A stretch of DNA of 64,000 nucleotides. Source: Nitrospira tepida (lineage in GTDB: Bacteria > Nitrospirota > Nitrospiria > Nitrospirales > Nitrospiraceae). A program made the position numbers and the translations under genes. The notes under the pieces are model-generated. The model searched no databases and was not told the origin of the DNA. It saw only the letters and a list, made by a program, of their open reading frames with translations. Shown here in pieces: positions 17,790 to 27,500 of this stretch. The stretch's first letter is position 1, and the number at the start of each line of letters is the position of its first letter. The stretch lies in contig NZ_OX365700.1 of assembly GCF_947241125.1 (NCBI RefSeq), forward strand, positions 1,178,001 to 1,242,000, in the 5' to 3' direction.

Positions 17790-18068
17790 ATGGAAACGAC
17801 TCACAAAGTGACCAAAGTGACGCAGGTCCTTGTCGCCATAATCACTGCAAGTGCGTGTTTGGGCTGCGCCGAAGCGAAGATCGGTATTGGCCCGTTCAAA
17901 GCCGCATCGGTGGAAGTCGGACCGGGGGGCGTTGAGGCAAAAGGCCCCAGCGCGGGGCCATTCAAGGCCACGTCAGCGGAGGTCGGACCAGGCGGTGCCG
18001 AGGCGAAGGGTCCCAGCGCAGGACCTGTAGGAAACACGAAGGCGAAATCACAACCGAAGGAGAAATAA
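17790..18068 (+). CDS. small lipoprotein with internal duplication
   Basis: 92 residues. A hydrophobic leader ends in a lipobox (CLGC), giving a mature protein of about 67 residues made of two copies of a GPFKA(A/T)S(V/A)EVGPGG(V/A)EAKGPSAGP-type repeat and a Lys-rich tail. The GGAGG-containing stretch just upstream fits a ribosome-binding site. It lies between two blocks of the structured DNA repeats. Function not recognised; Gly/Pro-rich low-complexity lipoproteins are often cell-surface spacers. Confidence 0.7.
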   Translation: METTHKVTKVTQVLVAIITASACLGCAEAKIGIGPFKAASVEVGPGGVEAKGPSAGPFKATSAEVGPGGAEAKGPSAGPVGNTKAKSQPKEK

Positions 18069-18086
18069 TCGAGCGGAGTGCCGAAT

Positions 18087-18260
18087 CCAACCTCCATTTC
18101 TACACCAGCGGCTCGTCGGGCGCAGCTCTTCCCCATTGGCGCCGCTACAGAGAACTGCCAGTGATTCTTCCCGGTTGATCCAACCTTCGGTTGAACCGCT
18201 CGCCGATTTATCGACGGCGAACGGAGAAATCCTCCCGTAGGCTTCACTTCCAATCCAGTC
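18087..18260 (+). repeat. structured repeats, units 7-8 plus a partial unit
   Basis: Same family as the block at 17101: units start at 18087 and 18180 (93 bp apart), with a degenerate start near 18250. Variable paired stems include CAGCGGC/GCCGCT and TCGCCG/CGGCGA. The linker CCAGTGATTCTT is conserved in unit 7. The two blocks are separated by about 500 bp containing the small lipoprotein gene. Confidence 0.65.
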
Positions 18261-18338
18261 TTCTGGTGAGGAGCCAGAGAACGCCTTGTTCTATTGAGTG
18301 CCAGGTTCTTGTTGGCCCGAAATGTGCCTGGAAGCGGC

Positions 18339-18367
18339 TTGACTTGCTTGTTTTCGACAGGTACGTT
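18339..18367 (+). promoter_or_regulatory. candidate promoter for the restriction-modification operon
   Basis: TTGACT (18339-18344) and TACGTT (18362-18367) with a 17-base spacer lie about 60 bases before hsdM. hsdM itself has no obvious Shine-Dalgarno. Confidence 0.3.
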
Positions 18368-18429
18368 CGCCGGCGGGTGCTTCCTCTCGGGATGTTGAGT
18401 CCGACCTCCATGGCTGCATAGTCTGTGAC

Positions 18430-20925
18430 ATGACTAAGCTCACCCTCGGCCAACTCTCGGGTCTTTTATTCCGCGCCTGCGACGATTTGCGCGGGAACAT
18501 GGATGCATCCGAATACAAGGAATACATCTTCGGCATGCTCTTCCTGAAACGGATGAGCGATCTGTTCGATCAGGAGCGCGAGCAGCTTGCCAAAGATCTC
18601 AAGGCGAGAGGGATGTCCGAGAGCCAAATTGCCGCGCAACTTGCCAATCCGGATAAATACACCTTCTTCGTTCCCGAAAATGCCCATTGGTCGAAGATTC
18701 GCCACCTCAAGACCAACGTCGGGACCGGCCTCAACAAGGCGCTCGAAGCGTTGGAAGACGCGAACGTCGATCCGCTGCAGGACGTGCTCAAGCACATCAA
18801 CTTCAACCGCAAGATCGGTCAGCGGACGCTGGACGACGACACGCTTGCCAATTTCGTCCAGAACTTCGAGAAGATTCCGCTCCGCGACGAGAACTTCGAG
18901 TTTCCCGACCTGCTTGGCGCAGCCTACGAATATCTGATCAAGTTTTTCGCCGACTCGGCGGGAAAGAAGGCGGGAGAGTTCTACACCCCGGCGGAAGTGG
19001 TGCGGACTCTGGTCGAGATCGTCGATCCCCAGCCCGGTATGAGCGTGTACGACCCGACGTGCGGGTCGGGCGGCATGCTCATTCAGACCCGGGACTATAT
19101 CCGGGAATGCGGCGGCGACCCGCGGGACCTCTCGCTGTATGGGCAAGAGAGCATCGGGACCACCTGGTCCATCTGTAAGATGAACATGCTCCTCCACGGC
19201 ATCGCCCATGCCGACATCCGCCAGGAAGACACGATTCGCCGTCCCCAGCACAAGGACGAGAACAACGAACTCAAGCGCTACGACCGTGTGCTGGCCAATC
19301 CGCCCTTCAGCCAGAACTACATCAAAAAGGATATCGAGTATCCGGGCCGCTTCGCCGTCTGGATGCCGGAGAAGGGCAAGAAGGCCGATCTGATGTTTGT
19401 CCAGCACATGCTGGCCGTGCTCAAGGCGGAAGGGAAGATGGCCACCATCATGCCGCACGGCGTCCTGTTTCGGGGCGGGGAGGAGAAGGAAGCCCGGAAA
19501 CACTTCATCGAACGCGGCTGGTTGGAGGCCGTCATCGGCCTGCCGGCCGGCCTGTTCTACGGCACAGGCATTCCGGCCTGCGTCCTGGTGATGAACAAGC
19601 AAGGAGCGGCCGACCGCAAGCATGTCTTCTTCATCAATGCCGACCGGGAATATCGCGAGGGGAAGGCGCAGAACTTCCTCCGTCCGGAAGACATCTCGAA
19701 AATCGTCCACGTGTATCGGGAGCGGAAGGATATCGAAGGCTATGCGCGTCTCGTCCCGGTGAGCGAGATCGAAGCCGAGGACTACAACTGCAATATCCGC
19801 CGCTATGTGGACAACGCGCCGCCGCCGGAACCGCACGACGTGCGGGCGCATCTGCAGGGCGGCGTGCCCGTGAGCGAAATCGACGCCCTCGCCCGTTTTT
19901 GGAACAACTATCCCGGCCTCCGCGAGCGGGTCTTCGTTCCACGCGTCAATAGCGGCCCTCTCCCTCAGGGAGAGGGCAAGGGTGAGGGGCTCTATGCCGA
20001 TTTCGCTCCCGCCGTCGCCGACCTCCGCGCACTCGCCGAATTGGTGAAGAGCGATCCAGGCGTGGCCAAAGCTCGTGCGCGCTTTCTCGACATGCTGGAG
20101 TCCTGGTGGAAAGAGCAGCTCCCGCTCATTGAAGTCCTTGCGCCGACAAACGGCCAGAAAGGCAACGTCTATGAGCTGCGGAGCAGGCTCCTGGCCAGTG
20201 CGACCAAGGCCTTTGCGAATCAGACGCTACTGAATGAGCATCAGATTCGCGGCGCCCTGGCCAGCTACTTCGAGTTCTTCAAGCCGGAGTTCAAATCCAT
20301 CGCATTCAGCGGGTGGGGGCCGGAACTCGTTCCGGATGACGAAATTCTCCAGAGCCAGTTCCCCGACATCCTCGTCGAGATGGAGCAGAAGCGGAGGCGC
20401 TTGGCGGAATTGTCCGGCCTATTCGCGGCAGCCGACGATGATGACTATGATGATGCCAACGACACGGGTGTGCTGCCCGACGAGGAGGTAAAGACCCTGA
20501 AAGCCGACATCAAGGAAGCCAGGGCCCAGGCCAAGTTAGCGAAGAAAGAAAAGCGGGATCAAGCAGAGTTCCACGCCCGCGCCGAGTCGGCCGAGACACG
20601 GCTGGCCCGTCACAAGGCGCTGGAAGATGAAGCCAAGCAGTTGAAGGCCGACCTGCGTGCGATGGAAAAAAGGGAAGAAGAACTCGTGGCCGCCGCCCGA
20701 GAGAAGATCGACCGCAACGAGGCCCGCCGCGTGATCCTCGACCGCCTCCATCGTATTCTCGTTCAGACCTATGAAGGCTACCTCCGCGCCGACCAACGAG
20801 CCTGCACCGCCGCACTGGAAAATCTGTACGCAAAGTACGCCGTGACGGCCAAAGCGATCGAGGCGAAGCGGGACGCCGAGGCGGCGAAGCTGAAGAAGTT
20901 TCTGGAAGAGTTGGGATATGAGTGA
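18430..20925 (+). CDS. hsdM: type I restriction-modification system, methyltransferase subunit HsdM
   Basis: 831-residue N6-adenine methyltransferase. The N-terminal HsdM helical domain ([20 protein letters not shown]) is followed by the SAM-binding motif I (DPTCGSGG from D208) and the catalytic NPPF (N290-F293). It is much longer than the usual ~500 residues: the C-terminal ~330 residues include coiled-coil segments ([20 protein letters not shown]) and an acidic stretch ([13 protein letters not shown]). Residues around 510-520 ([11 protein letters not shown]) are encoded by a DNA palindrome that looks like an inserted repeat. It overlaps hsdS by 8 bp. Together with HsdS it forms the modification enzyme and with HsdR the restriction complex. 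Confidence 0.95.
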   Translation: MTKLTLGQLSGLLFRACDDLRGNMDASEYKEYIFGMLFLKRMSDLFDQEREQLAKDLKARGMSESQIAAQLANPDKYTFFVPENAHWSKIRHLKTNVGTGLNKALEALEDANVDPLQDVLKHINFNRKIGQRTLDDDTLANFVQNFEKIPLRDENFEFPDLLGAAYEYLIKFFADSAGKKAGEFYTPAEVVRTLVEIVDPQPGMSVYDPTCGSGGMLIQTRDYIRECGGDPRDLSLYGQESIGTTWSICKMNMLLHGIAHADIRQEDTIRRPQHKDENNELKRYDRVLANPPFSQNYIKKDIEYPGRFAVWMPEKGKKADLMFVQHMLAVLKAEGKMATIMPHGVLFRGGEEKEARKHFIERGWLEAVIGLPAGLFYGTGIPACVLVMNKQGAADRKHVFFINADREYREGKAQNFLRPEDISKIVHVYRERKDIEGYARLVPVSEIEAEDYNCNIRRYVDNAPPPEPHDVRAHLQGGVPVSEIDALARFWNNYPGLRERVFVPRVNSGPLPQGEGKGEGLYADFAPAVADLRALAELVKSDPGVAKARARFLDMLESWWKEQLPLIEVLAPTNGQKGNVYELRSRLLASATKAFANQTLLNEHQIRGALASYFEFFKPEFKSIAFSGWGPELVPDDEILQSQFPDILVEMEQKRRRLAELSGLFAAADDDDYDDANDTGVLPDEEVKTLKADIKEARAQAKLAKKEKRDQAEFHARAESAETRLARHKALEDEAKQLKADLRAMEKREEELVAAAREKIDRNEARRVILDRLHRILVQTYEGYLRADQRACTAALENLYAKYAVTAKAIEAKRDAEAAKLKKFLEELGYE
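19956..19976. repeat. perfect 10-bp-arm palindrome inside hsdM
   Basis: CCCTCTCCCT, one base, then AGGGAGAGGG, followed by GCAAGGGTGAGGGG. This word is typical of REP-like palindromes scattered in many bacterial genomes and is read through in frame as [11 protein letters not shown]. It sits between blocks that look like continuous HsdM sequence, so it is probably an in-frame insertion. Confidence 0.7.
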
Positions 20926-22144
20926 GGGCTGGCGAGAAACACCTCTTAGTGAGTTGGCTTCAATTACGATGGGCCAATCGCCACAATCCTCGTGCATCAA
21001 CACCGGAGAGCGTGGTTTGCCCTTTCTTCAAGGCTGTGCGGAGTTCGGCAAGAGGGTACCAGCCGCCAAGCTTCACTGCTCTCCGCCGCTTCGCGTAGCG
21101 AAATCAGGATCAGTTTTAATGAGCGTCCGAGCACCCGTTGGAACAACCAACTTTGCGGATATGGACTATTGCATCGGGCGCGGGCTTGGAGCAGTGTCCG
21201 CTAAGCAAGACGTTGCCGATAACATTTTCCTGCTTCACGCCATAGAACAGAATGTTGGCTTTCTGCACCGGCGTAGTCAGGGATCGACATTCCTGGCTAT
21301 TGGGTCAAAGGATTTGTCTGCCCTTCCAGTGCCTTCATTGGCTCTTGGAATGCAGCGCCGCATCGCCGAAATCCTTTCGACGGTGGACGAGGCGATTGAG
21401 CAGACGGAGGCGCTGATTGCGAAGTATCAGCAAATTAAGGCTGGGCTGATGCACGACCTCTTCACCCGCGGCGTCACGCCTGACGGTCGACTCCGTCACA
21501 CCCGCGTCGAAGCGCCCCACCTTTACAAAGAGTCTCCCCTCGGCTGGATTCCGAAGGAATGGGAAGTGGTTCGGCTTGATATGGTTTCTGAGGTTGACCG
21601 CGGAAAATTCACAGTCAGGCCAAGAAATGATCCTCGGTTCTACGGCGGACAATACCCCTTTATACAAACAGGTGATGTCGCGTTTGCTGGAGGGCGAACG
21701 CTTAAAAGCTACGCTCAAAGCCTTAATGAGCTTGGATTGTCAGTGAGCAAGTTATTCCCTCCGGGCACAATCATGGTCACAATTGCAGCCAATATTGCTG
21801 ATACGTGCATCCTTGGGATGCCGATGTGTGCGCCCGATAGCCTTGTGGGGGTTCAGCCCAAGACGCGAGAGGATGCGAGGTTTATTGAACTCAGCATACG
21901 GCGGCGAAAATCCTGGTTGGAGTCTCGCGCTCCTCAGACGGCACAGAGAAATATCAACCTTGAAGACCTGCGCCCGTTAATAATTCCGTGGCCTAAGGGG
22001 TGGGAGCGATCGCGGATTTCTGAGATATACGAAACACAGGATTCTGCGATAAGAGCTTGCGAAGAGCAGCTTGCGAAACTCCAGAAAGAAAAGCAGGGCC
22101 TCATGCACGACCTCCTTTCTGGAAGGGTGAGGGTGGATGGGTGA
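20918..22144 (+). CDS. hsdS: type I restriction-modification system, specificity subunit HsdS
   Basis: 408 residues with the two-half HsdS plan: TRD1 (about 1-145), a helical spacer ending [16 protein letters not shown]2 (about 200-345) and a second helix ending [13 protein letters not shown]. The two conserved helices set the distance between half-sites of a bipartite target. The recognition sequence cannot be predicted from this sequence alone. The start overlaps the hsdM stop by 8 bp. Confidence 0.94.
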   Translation: MSEGWRETPLSELASITMGQSPQSSCINTGERGLPFLQGCAEFGKRVPAAKLHCSPPLRVAKSGSVLMSVRAPVGTTNFADMDYCIGRGLGAVSAKQDVADNIFLLHAIEQNVGFLHRRSQGSTFLAIGSKDLSALPVPSLALGMQRRIAEILSTVDEAIEQTEALIAKYQQIKAGLMHDLFTRGVTPDGRLRHTRVEAPHLYKESPLGWIPKEWEVVRLDMVSEVDRGKFTVRPRNDPRFYGGQYPFIQTGDVAFAGGRTLKSYAQSLNELGLSVSKLFPPGTIMVTIAANIADTCILGMPMCAPDSLVGVQPKTREDARFIELSIRRRKSWLESRAPQTAQRNINLEDLRPLIIPWPKGWERSRISEIYETQDSAIRACEEQLAKLQKEKQGLMHDLLSGRVRVDG

Positions 22145-22196
22145 AGTGTGAAAGAAACAAATTGGGATGGGTGAGGGCGGAAGTGTGAAGGATGAA

Positions 22197-22592
22197 ATGA
22201 AGGCGGGAGCGAAGGAGAACTTTCTTCGTCGAACTTCGCCCGTCTCTCTTCCAGATCGGACTTTTGAGTTTGCCCGACAAATCGTGAGGCTGTGTCTTGT
22301 TCTGGAGAGCAAGCAAGGGGTCTCGCGCACGCTTTGTCGCCAGCTCTTGCGATCGGGAACCTCCATCGGCGCGAATGTAGAGGAAGGCCAGGCCTCACAA
22401 AGTGAAGCAGACTTCCTCAGCAAGTATTCCATCGCCTGTAAAGAAGCGCGTGAGACCCATTACTGGCTTCGGCTTCTTGCGTCGGTGAAACTTGTCGATC
22501 CAGCTCGACTCAGTGTGATGACAGATGAATGTAATGAACTCATCGCCATCCTCACGAGCATCTGCAAGAAACTTCGGGGGAGACGCCCATGA
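22197..22592 (+). CDS. four-helix bundle protein (23S rRNA intervening-sequence/Avd-like family)
   Basis: 131 residues from the ATG at 22197; an upstream ATG at 22167 would give 141. Family signatures are RTFEFARQIVRL, RQLLRSGTSIGANVEEGQA and FLSKYSIACKEARETHYWL. These proteins form pentameric or smaller helical bundles; many are stand-alone genes of unknown role, and the DGR protein Avd is one characterised relative. No reverse transcriptase or rRNA gene is nearby. It is flanked by similar purine-rich/pyrimidine-rich runs in opposite orientation (GTGAAGTGTGAAAG at the left, TTTCACCCTTCAAAC at the right). Confidence 0.82.
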   Translation: MKAGAKENFLRRTSPVSLPDRTFEFARQIVRLCLVLESKQGVSRTLCRQLLRSGTSIGANVEEGQASQSEADFLSKYSIACKEARETHYWLRLLASVKLVDPARLSVMTDECNELIAILTSICKKLRGRRP

Positions 22593-22862
22593 CTGCTGTT
22601 TTCACCCTTCAAACTTTACTCTTCACCACTCTCTTAACCGTGCGTGTGAAGGTGGAGGAGTCGAAGGGGAAGGCCTGAGCAGAAGCGAAAGGGGCCACCA
22701 AGGGTGTGGGTACTAAGCTAGGCAACCATAGGAAATTACTATTCGGGTTTAGATAGGCCATCCATTGCATAGCTATTGACTGCAAAATGTTCAATTTGTA
22801 AACCATCCAGCGCCATTCAAGGTAGAACAGCTCGTCACTTCAATGGGTTTGCAATAGTTATA
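22593..22862. other. intergenic region between the four-helix-bundle gene and abiE genes
   Basis: Begins with a pyrimidine-rich run (TTTCACCCTTCAAAC, TCTTCACC) that mirrors sequence left of the preceding gene. The remainder is more AT-rich than the surroundings. TATAAA at 22860-22865 may be a -10 box overlapping the adjacent operator. No gene was seen. Confidence 0.4.
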
Positions 22863-22887
22863 AAATGCATACATACTGTATGCATTT
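22863..22887. promoter_or_regulatory. palindromic operator of the AbiE toxin-antitoxin pair
   Basis: AAATGCATAC (22863-22872), spacer ATACT, GTATGCATTT (22878-22887): a perfect 10-bp inverted repeat 18 bases before the antitoxin start. AbiEi-family antitoxins are known to bind inverted repeats and repress their own promoter, so this is the expected autoregulatory site. Confidence 0.7.
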
Positions 22888-22904
22888 GACGACTAATGTA
22901 AACC

Positions 22905-23690
22905 ATGGCTCTCCCATCAAAGAAGACGTCGTTGGATCGGCTCCCTCCGGAGGGGCAGCTCGTCAATCGCGCATGGCTACGAACGCGCGGTGTCACTCGC
23001 CCTCTTGTGGACTTCTGGTTGAGATCAGGAAAGCTCGAAGCCGTTTCTCACGGTCTCTACCGACGGCCGGGGCCTCCGCTCAAGTGGGAACAGGTTGTCT
23101 ATTCGGTGAACGAAATGGGCGTCCAAGTTCACGTCGGAGGGCGCACCGCCCTGGAACTGCAGGGATTGGCGCATTACCTGCCACTGCAGGGTGTCACCAG
23201 GGTGTCCCTCTACACGACGTCAAAGGTGCCGCCCTGGGTGCAAAGATTCCCGGCCGACTATACGTTTACCGTTCATCGCGGAAAGCTCTTCAAGACGTTG
23301 CCGGGCGGGGCTCTTGTCTCAAAGCCGTTTGGGGCCTGGGATTGGCCGGTGCCGTATGCCACCGTGGAATTGGCGCTCTTGGAGTATCTGGCGGATGTCC
23401 GTACTGAGGACAGCTTCGATTTCGCGGATAAGTTTTTCGAAGGTGCCTCGGTCCTTCGCCCGGCGCTGATCCGCGAGTTGCTATTATCCTGTTCGCATGT
23501 GCTGGCGAAGCGACTCTTCCTGTGGTTTGCCGAGAGACACGAGTACGCCTGGTTCAAGAAGCTCGATACAACGGGAGTCGATCTTGGCCACGGCAAACGC
23601 GCAGTGGTCAAAGGCGGTGCGCTGGATACGAAGTATCTGATCACCGTTCCTAGGACCATGGTGCATGGTCACGGACAACCGGTTTACTGA
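22905..23690 (+). CDS. AbiEi-family antitoxin (type IV toxin-antitoxin)
   Basis: 261 residues. The N-terminal winged-helix-like segment (GQLVNRAWLRTRGVTRPLVDFWLRSG, then LYRRPG) is followed by the AbiEi C-terminal domain (GGRTALELQGLAHYLP, SLYTTSKVPPW, YATVELALLEYL). It would neutralise the downstream nucleotidyltransferase toxin and repress transcription at the 22863 palindrome. There is no clear Shine-Dalgarno before the ATG. The 26-bp overlap with the toxin gene implies coupling. Confidence 0.87.
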   Translation: MALPSKKTSLDRLPPEGQLVNRAWLRTRGVTRPLVDFWLRSGKLEAVSHGLYRRPGPPLKWEQVVYSVNEMGVQVHVGGRTALELQGLAHYLPLQGVTRVSLYTTSKVPPWVQRFPADYTFTVHRGKLFKTLPGGALVSKPFGAWDWPVPYATVELALLEYLADVRTEDSFDFADKFFEGASVLRPALIRELLLSCSHVLAKRLFLWFAERHEYAWFKKLDTTGVDLGHGKRAVVKGGALDTKYLITVPRTMVHGHGQPVY

Positions 23691-24582
23691 GCAAGTTCGT
23701 CTGCTGGTTACGGTGCTGCCTCATGTGGCGCGCCAAGGCTGTTTCGCCCTCAAGGGCGGAACAGCCTTGAATCTGTTTGTCCGGGACATGCCTCGTTTGT
23801 CCGTCGATATTGATCTGGCCTATTTACCGGTTCAAGATCGCGAGACCAGTCTGACTGCAATCGATCAAGCGCTGAAGGCGATTGCCGCAGATATTGCGCG
23901 CGCCGTCCCTGGCGTGAACGTGCAAGGCTCAGTGTTGAGCGGGACGATGGGATGGTTCAAACTCGTGGTGGAACGTGGGGGTGTTCGCGTCAAGATTGAA
24001 GTCACGCCGGTGTTGCGCGGAAGTGTCTATTCGTCCGAACTACGTGAGCTGGTGCCACGAGCGCAGGCGGAGTTCGGCTATGCTCAGGTGCAGGTGCTGA
24101 GTTTCGAAGATTTGTATGCAGGGAAACTCTGCGCCGCGTTGGACCGACAACATCCGCGCGATTTGTTCGATGTACGCCTCTTGTTGGCGGCGGAGGGAAT
24201 TACGCCGCGCTTAAAGAATGCCTTCCTCGTGTACTTGATCAGCCACAACCGGCCGATGGCGGAACTGATCGCTCCAACGCGTAAGGACAACAGGGCTATT
24301 TATGAGGGTGAGTTCGCCGGGATGGCGATCGAACTGGTCACATTGGAAGTGCTGGATGCCGCACGCGAACAGTTAATCACAACCATTCAGCGGTCGCTAA
24401 CGGAAGAGGACCGGCAGTTTCTGCTAGCGGTCAAGCGGGGCGATGCAGACTGGAGCATGTTTCCCATTCCCGGAGCCAAGAACTTGCCGGCCGTTCAGTG
24501 GAAGCTACAAAATCTTTCTCGGATGGAACCGGCCAAACGTCAGAAGGCTTTCCGATCCTTGGAACGTGTCCTGTACGGATAG
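23665..24582 (+). CDS. AbiEii-family nucleotidyltransferase toxin
   Basis: 305 residues. The nucleotidyltransferase motif is GGTALNLF (G31-T33) with SVDIDL supplying metal-binding Asp residues. Further family motifs are KIEVTPV and SFEDLYAGKLCAALDRQHPRDLFDV. AbiEii toxins transfer nucleotides to target RNAs such as tRNA acceptor ends and cause growth arrest or abortive infection; the target here is not known. The gene ends 4 bp before hsdR, placing the toxin inside the restriction operon. Confidence 0.88.
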   Translation: MVTDNRFTEQVRLLVTVLPHVARQGCFALKGGTALNLFVRDMPRLSVDIDLAYLPVQDRETSLTAIDQALKAIAADIARAVPGVNVQGSVLSGTMGWFKLVVERGGVRVKIEVTPVLRGSVYSSELRELVPRAQAEFGYAQVQVLSFEDLYAGKLCAALDRQHPRDLFDVRLLLAAEGITPRLKNAFLVYLISHNRPMAELIAPTRKDNRAIYEGEFAGMAIELVTLEVLDAAREQLITTIQRSLTEEDRQFLLAVKRGDADWSMFPIPGAKNLPAVQWKLQNLSRMEPAKRQKAFRSLERVLYG

Positions 24583-24586
24583 CCCC

Positions 24587-27500
24587 ATGTCCGAATACCT
24601 GCACGTCGAAAAGCCCTTTCTCGATCAGCTCGCTTCGCTGGGCTGGACGGTCATTGACCAGGGCCACGGGCTGATTCCCTCCAACCCAGCCGAGAGCCTC
24701 CGCACCAGCTTCCGGGAATGTCTCCTGCCGGAGGTCTTTCGCCGGGCGGTCCGCTCGCTCAACCGCACCGTTGATGGAAGGGTCTGGCTCACGAATCGGC
24801 AGTTGGATGATCTGCGAGATCAGATCTTCCGGCGGCCGAACCGCACCTTGTTGGAAGCGAATGAGGCGGTTCAGGCCCTCTTTCTGAAGGCCCAGGTGGA
24901 CGTGAACGAACTGACCGGAGAAGCCGATCCGGTGGTGCAGTTGATCGACTTCGCCCATCCGGAGCGGAACGCCTTCCACGCCGTGAACCAATTCAGGATC
25001 GATACGCCGGGGTGCGTGAAGGCCTGCATCATCCCGGACATTGTCCTCTTCGTGAACGGCATCCCGCTGGTGGTGGTGGAGGCGAAGATCGGCGATCCGA
25101 ACACAGCCAACCCGCTCCATGCCGCCTTCGAGCAGTTGCTTCGCTACCGCAACGCGCGGCCCGAAACGAGTGCGGCAGGGTTACGAGAAGGGGAGCCGCG
25201 CCTGTTCTATCCCAATCTCGTTCTGATCCGTACCTGCGGCGAACGAGCCGAGTTCGGCACGATCACGTCGGGCCATGAACATTTCTACGCCTGGAAGGAC
25301 ATCTGGCCGGAAAGCCGACGTGCCTATCAGCCGCCATTCGGCATCGAGCGGGAGCAGGAGCGCATGATCCAGGGCTTGCTGGCGCCCGACACGCTGCTCG
25401 ATGTGCTGCGGACCTGCACGGTGTTCATGGATACAGACTCCGGCAAGCGCGTGAAGGTGGTGTGCCGCTACCAGCAGTACCGGGCCGCCCGGCGCATCGT
25501 GGAGCGTCTGCGGCTGGGCACAACAGCGGAGGCACGGTCCGGCGTCGTCTGGCACACGCAGGGGTCCGGCAAATCGCTGACGATGGTCTTCGTGGCGCGG
25601 ATGCTGCGCGCCTCCGCGGACCTCTCGGACTTCAAGATCGTCATGGTCAATGATCGCATCGACCTTGAGGAACAGCTTGCCGCGACAGCCCGGCTCATCG
25701 GCGGCAAAGTCAACGTGATCGCGAGCACCGTCCAACTCCGGGCGCATCTGAGCACCGACGCCTCCGACGTCAACATGGTGATGGTCCACAAGTTCATGGA
25801 GCGGACGGAGGAATTGCCGCTGATGGTCGCCGAAACGCTGGCGCGATATGGCAAGCCTCCCAAGGCTGACACGTTCGGCGTCGTCAATCGGTCCGAGCGT
25901 ATCCTCCTCATGATCGACGAAGCGCACCGCACTCAAAGCTCCGATCTCGGCGACAACCTGTTCGAAGCCTTCCCGAACGCCACTCGAATCGCGTTCACCG
26001 GCACGCCGCTGATTACGGAACAGCACGGCAACAAACGGACGGTGAAACGGTTCGGCGACTACATCGATACGTACAAGCTCATGGACGCGGTGAACGACCG
26101 GGCGACGTTGCAGATCCTCTACGAGGGGCGGACGGCGGACACCGCGCTGAGGGATAAACACGCATTCGATACGAAGTTCGAGGACTTGTTTCGCGAGCGG
26201 TCCGAGGAGGAACTCCTCGCCATCAAGAAGAAGTATGGGGCGAGCGGCGACATTCTCGAGGCCGAAAGGCGGATCGAGGCGATCGCGCGGGATCTCGTCA
26301 ATCACTATATCGACAATATCCTGCCTGATGGCTTCAAGGCGCAGGTGGTCTGTCACTCCAAGCTCGCGGCGGTTCGTTACAAGAAGGCGATCCGTGCTGC
26401 GTTGACCGAGCGGATCGCTCGGGAGAAGGTCGAGCCCCGGCCGGATGACGCGCTCATCAGGCGCATTGCGTTCCTCAAGGCCGTCACGGTCTTGTCCGCC
26501 GATGTCACCAACGAGCTGGCGGTGATCACCGAGGCTCGCAAGGAAGCGAAGCGCTGGAACGCGGTGGAGAACTTCTGCAAGCCTTTTGATTTCGATGATC
26601 CGGCCAAGGACTTGACCGGGATCGCGTTCCTGATCGTCTGCGACATGTTCCTGACCGGCTTCGATGCCCCGATCGAGCAGGTCATGTACATCGACAAGCG
26701 GCTACGGGAGCACAACCTCCTCCAGGCCATCGCGCGGGTGAACCGGGTGGCCCCGGGCAAGCACCGCGGGTTCATCGTCGATTACATCGGGCTGGCCAAT
26801 CATTTGAGCCATGCCCTGTCCATCTATGCGGCGGAGGACGCTCAGGACATTCAGCAGGGGCTCAAGAATCTGCTCACCGAGCTGCCAATCCTGGAAGAAC
26901 GGTATCGACGGCTTCTGCAGCACTTCCGGTCGGCCGGCGTGACGGAGATCGAGGCTTTTGTGGCGGGGACGCTCGCGACTCCGGACAAGGAAGTAGCTGT
27001 GGTGCATGCGGCCGTCGGTGCGATGAAGGATATCAAGCGGCGGGCTGACTTTGAGGTGTACCTGAAGAAGTTTCTTGAAAGCCTGAACCTGATCCTGCCC
27101 CTCGAAGCCGGGCATCCGTACCGGGGGCCGGCCAAACGTTTCGGGTACCTGCTGCGCATGGTCAAGGAGCGGTACAAAGACGACTCGCTCGACCTGGCCG
27201 ACGCGGGGGCGAAGGTGAAGGCGCTCATCAACGAGCACCTCGTCGATCTCGGCATCAACCCGAAGATTCCCCCCATCGAACTCCTCTCCGATGATTTCAT
27301 GGCCAACGTGCGAAAACATGCGGGCGGGGATCCTGAAGCCAAGGCGAGCGAGATGGAACACGCCATCCGGAAACACTGCACCGTGCACGTCGAAGAGGAT
27401 CCGTCCTTCTACAAGCGCCTCAGCGACAAGTTGGAGAAACTGATTCAGGAGCAGAAGGACAATTGGGAAGCGCTCGCCGAGGCGTATGAACAGCTCAGGG

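Noticed and set aside
17101-18260. CRISPR array
   Set aside because: Repeats are long, imperfect, internally structured and lack unique spacers of constant size; no cas genes nearby.
17101-18260. Integron attC array
   Set aside because: The variable paired stems recall attC sites, but the terminal RYYYAAC/GTTRRRY boxes are not placed consistently and no integrase is visible. Kept only as an analogy.
22197-22592. Diversity-generating retroelement Avd protein
   Set aside because: No reverse transcriptase, template repeat or variable repeat found nearby; the generic four-helix-bundle family fits better.
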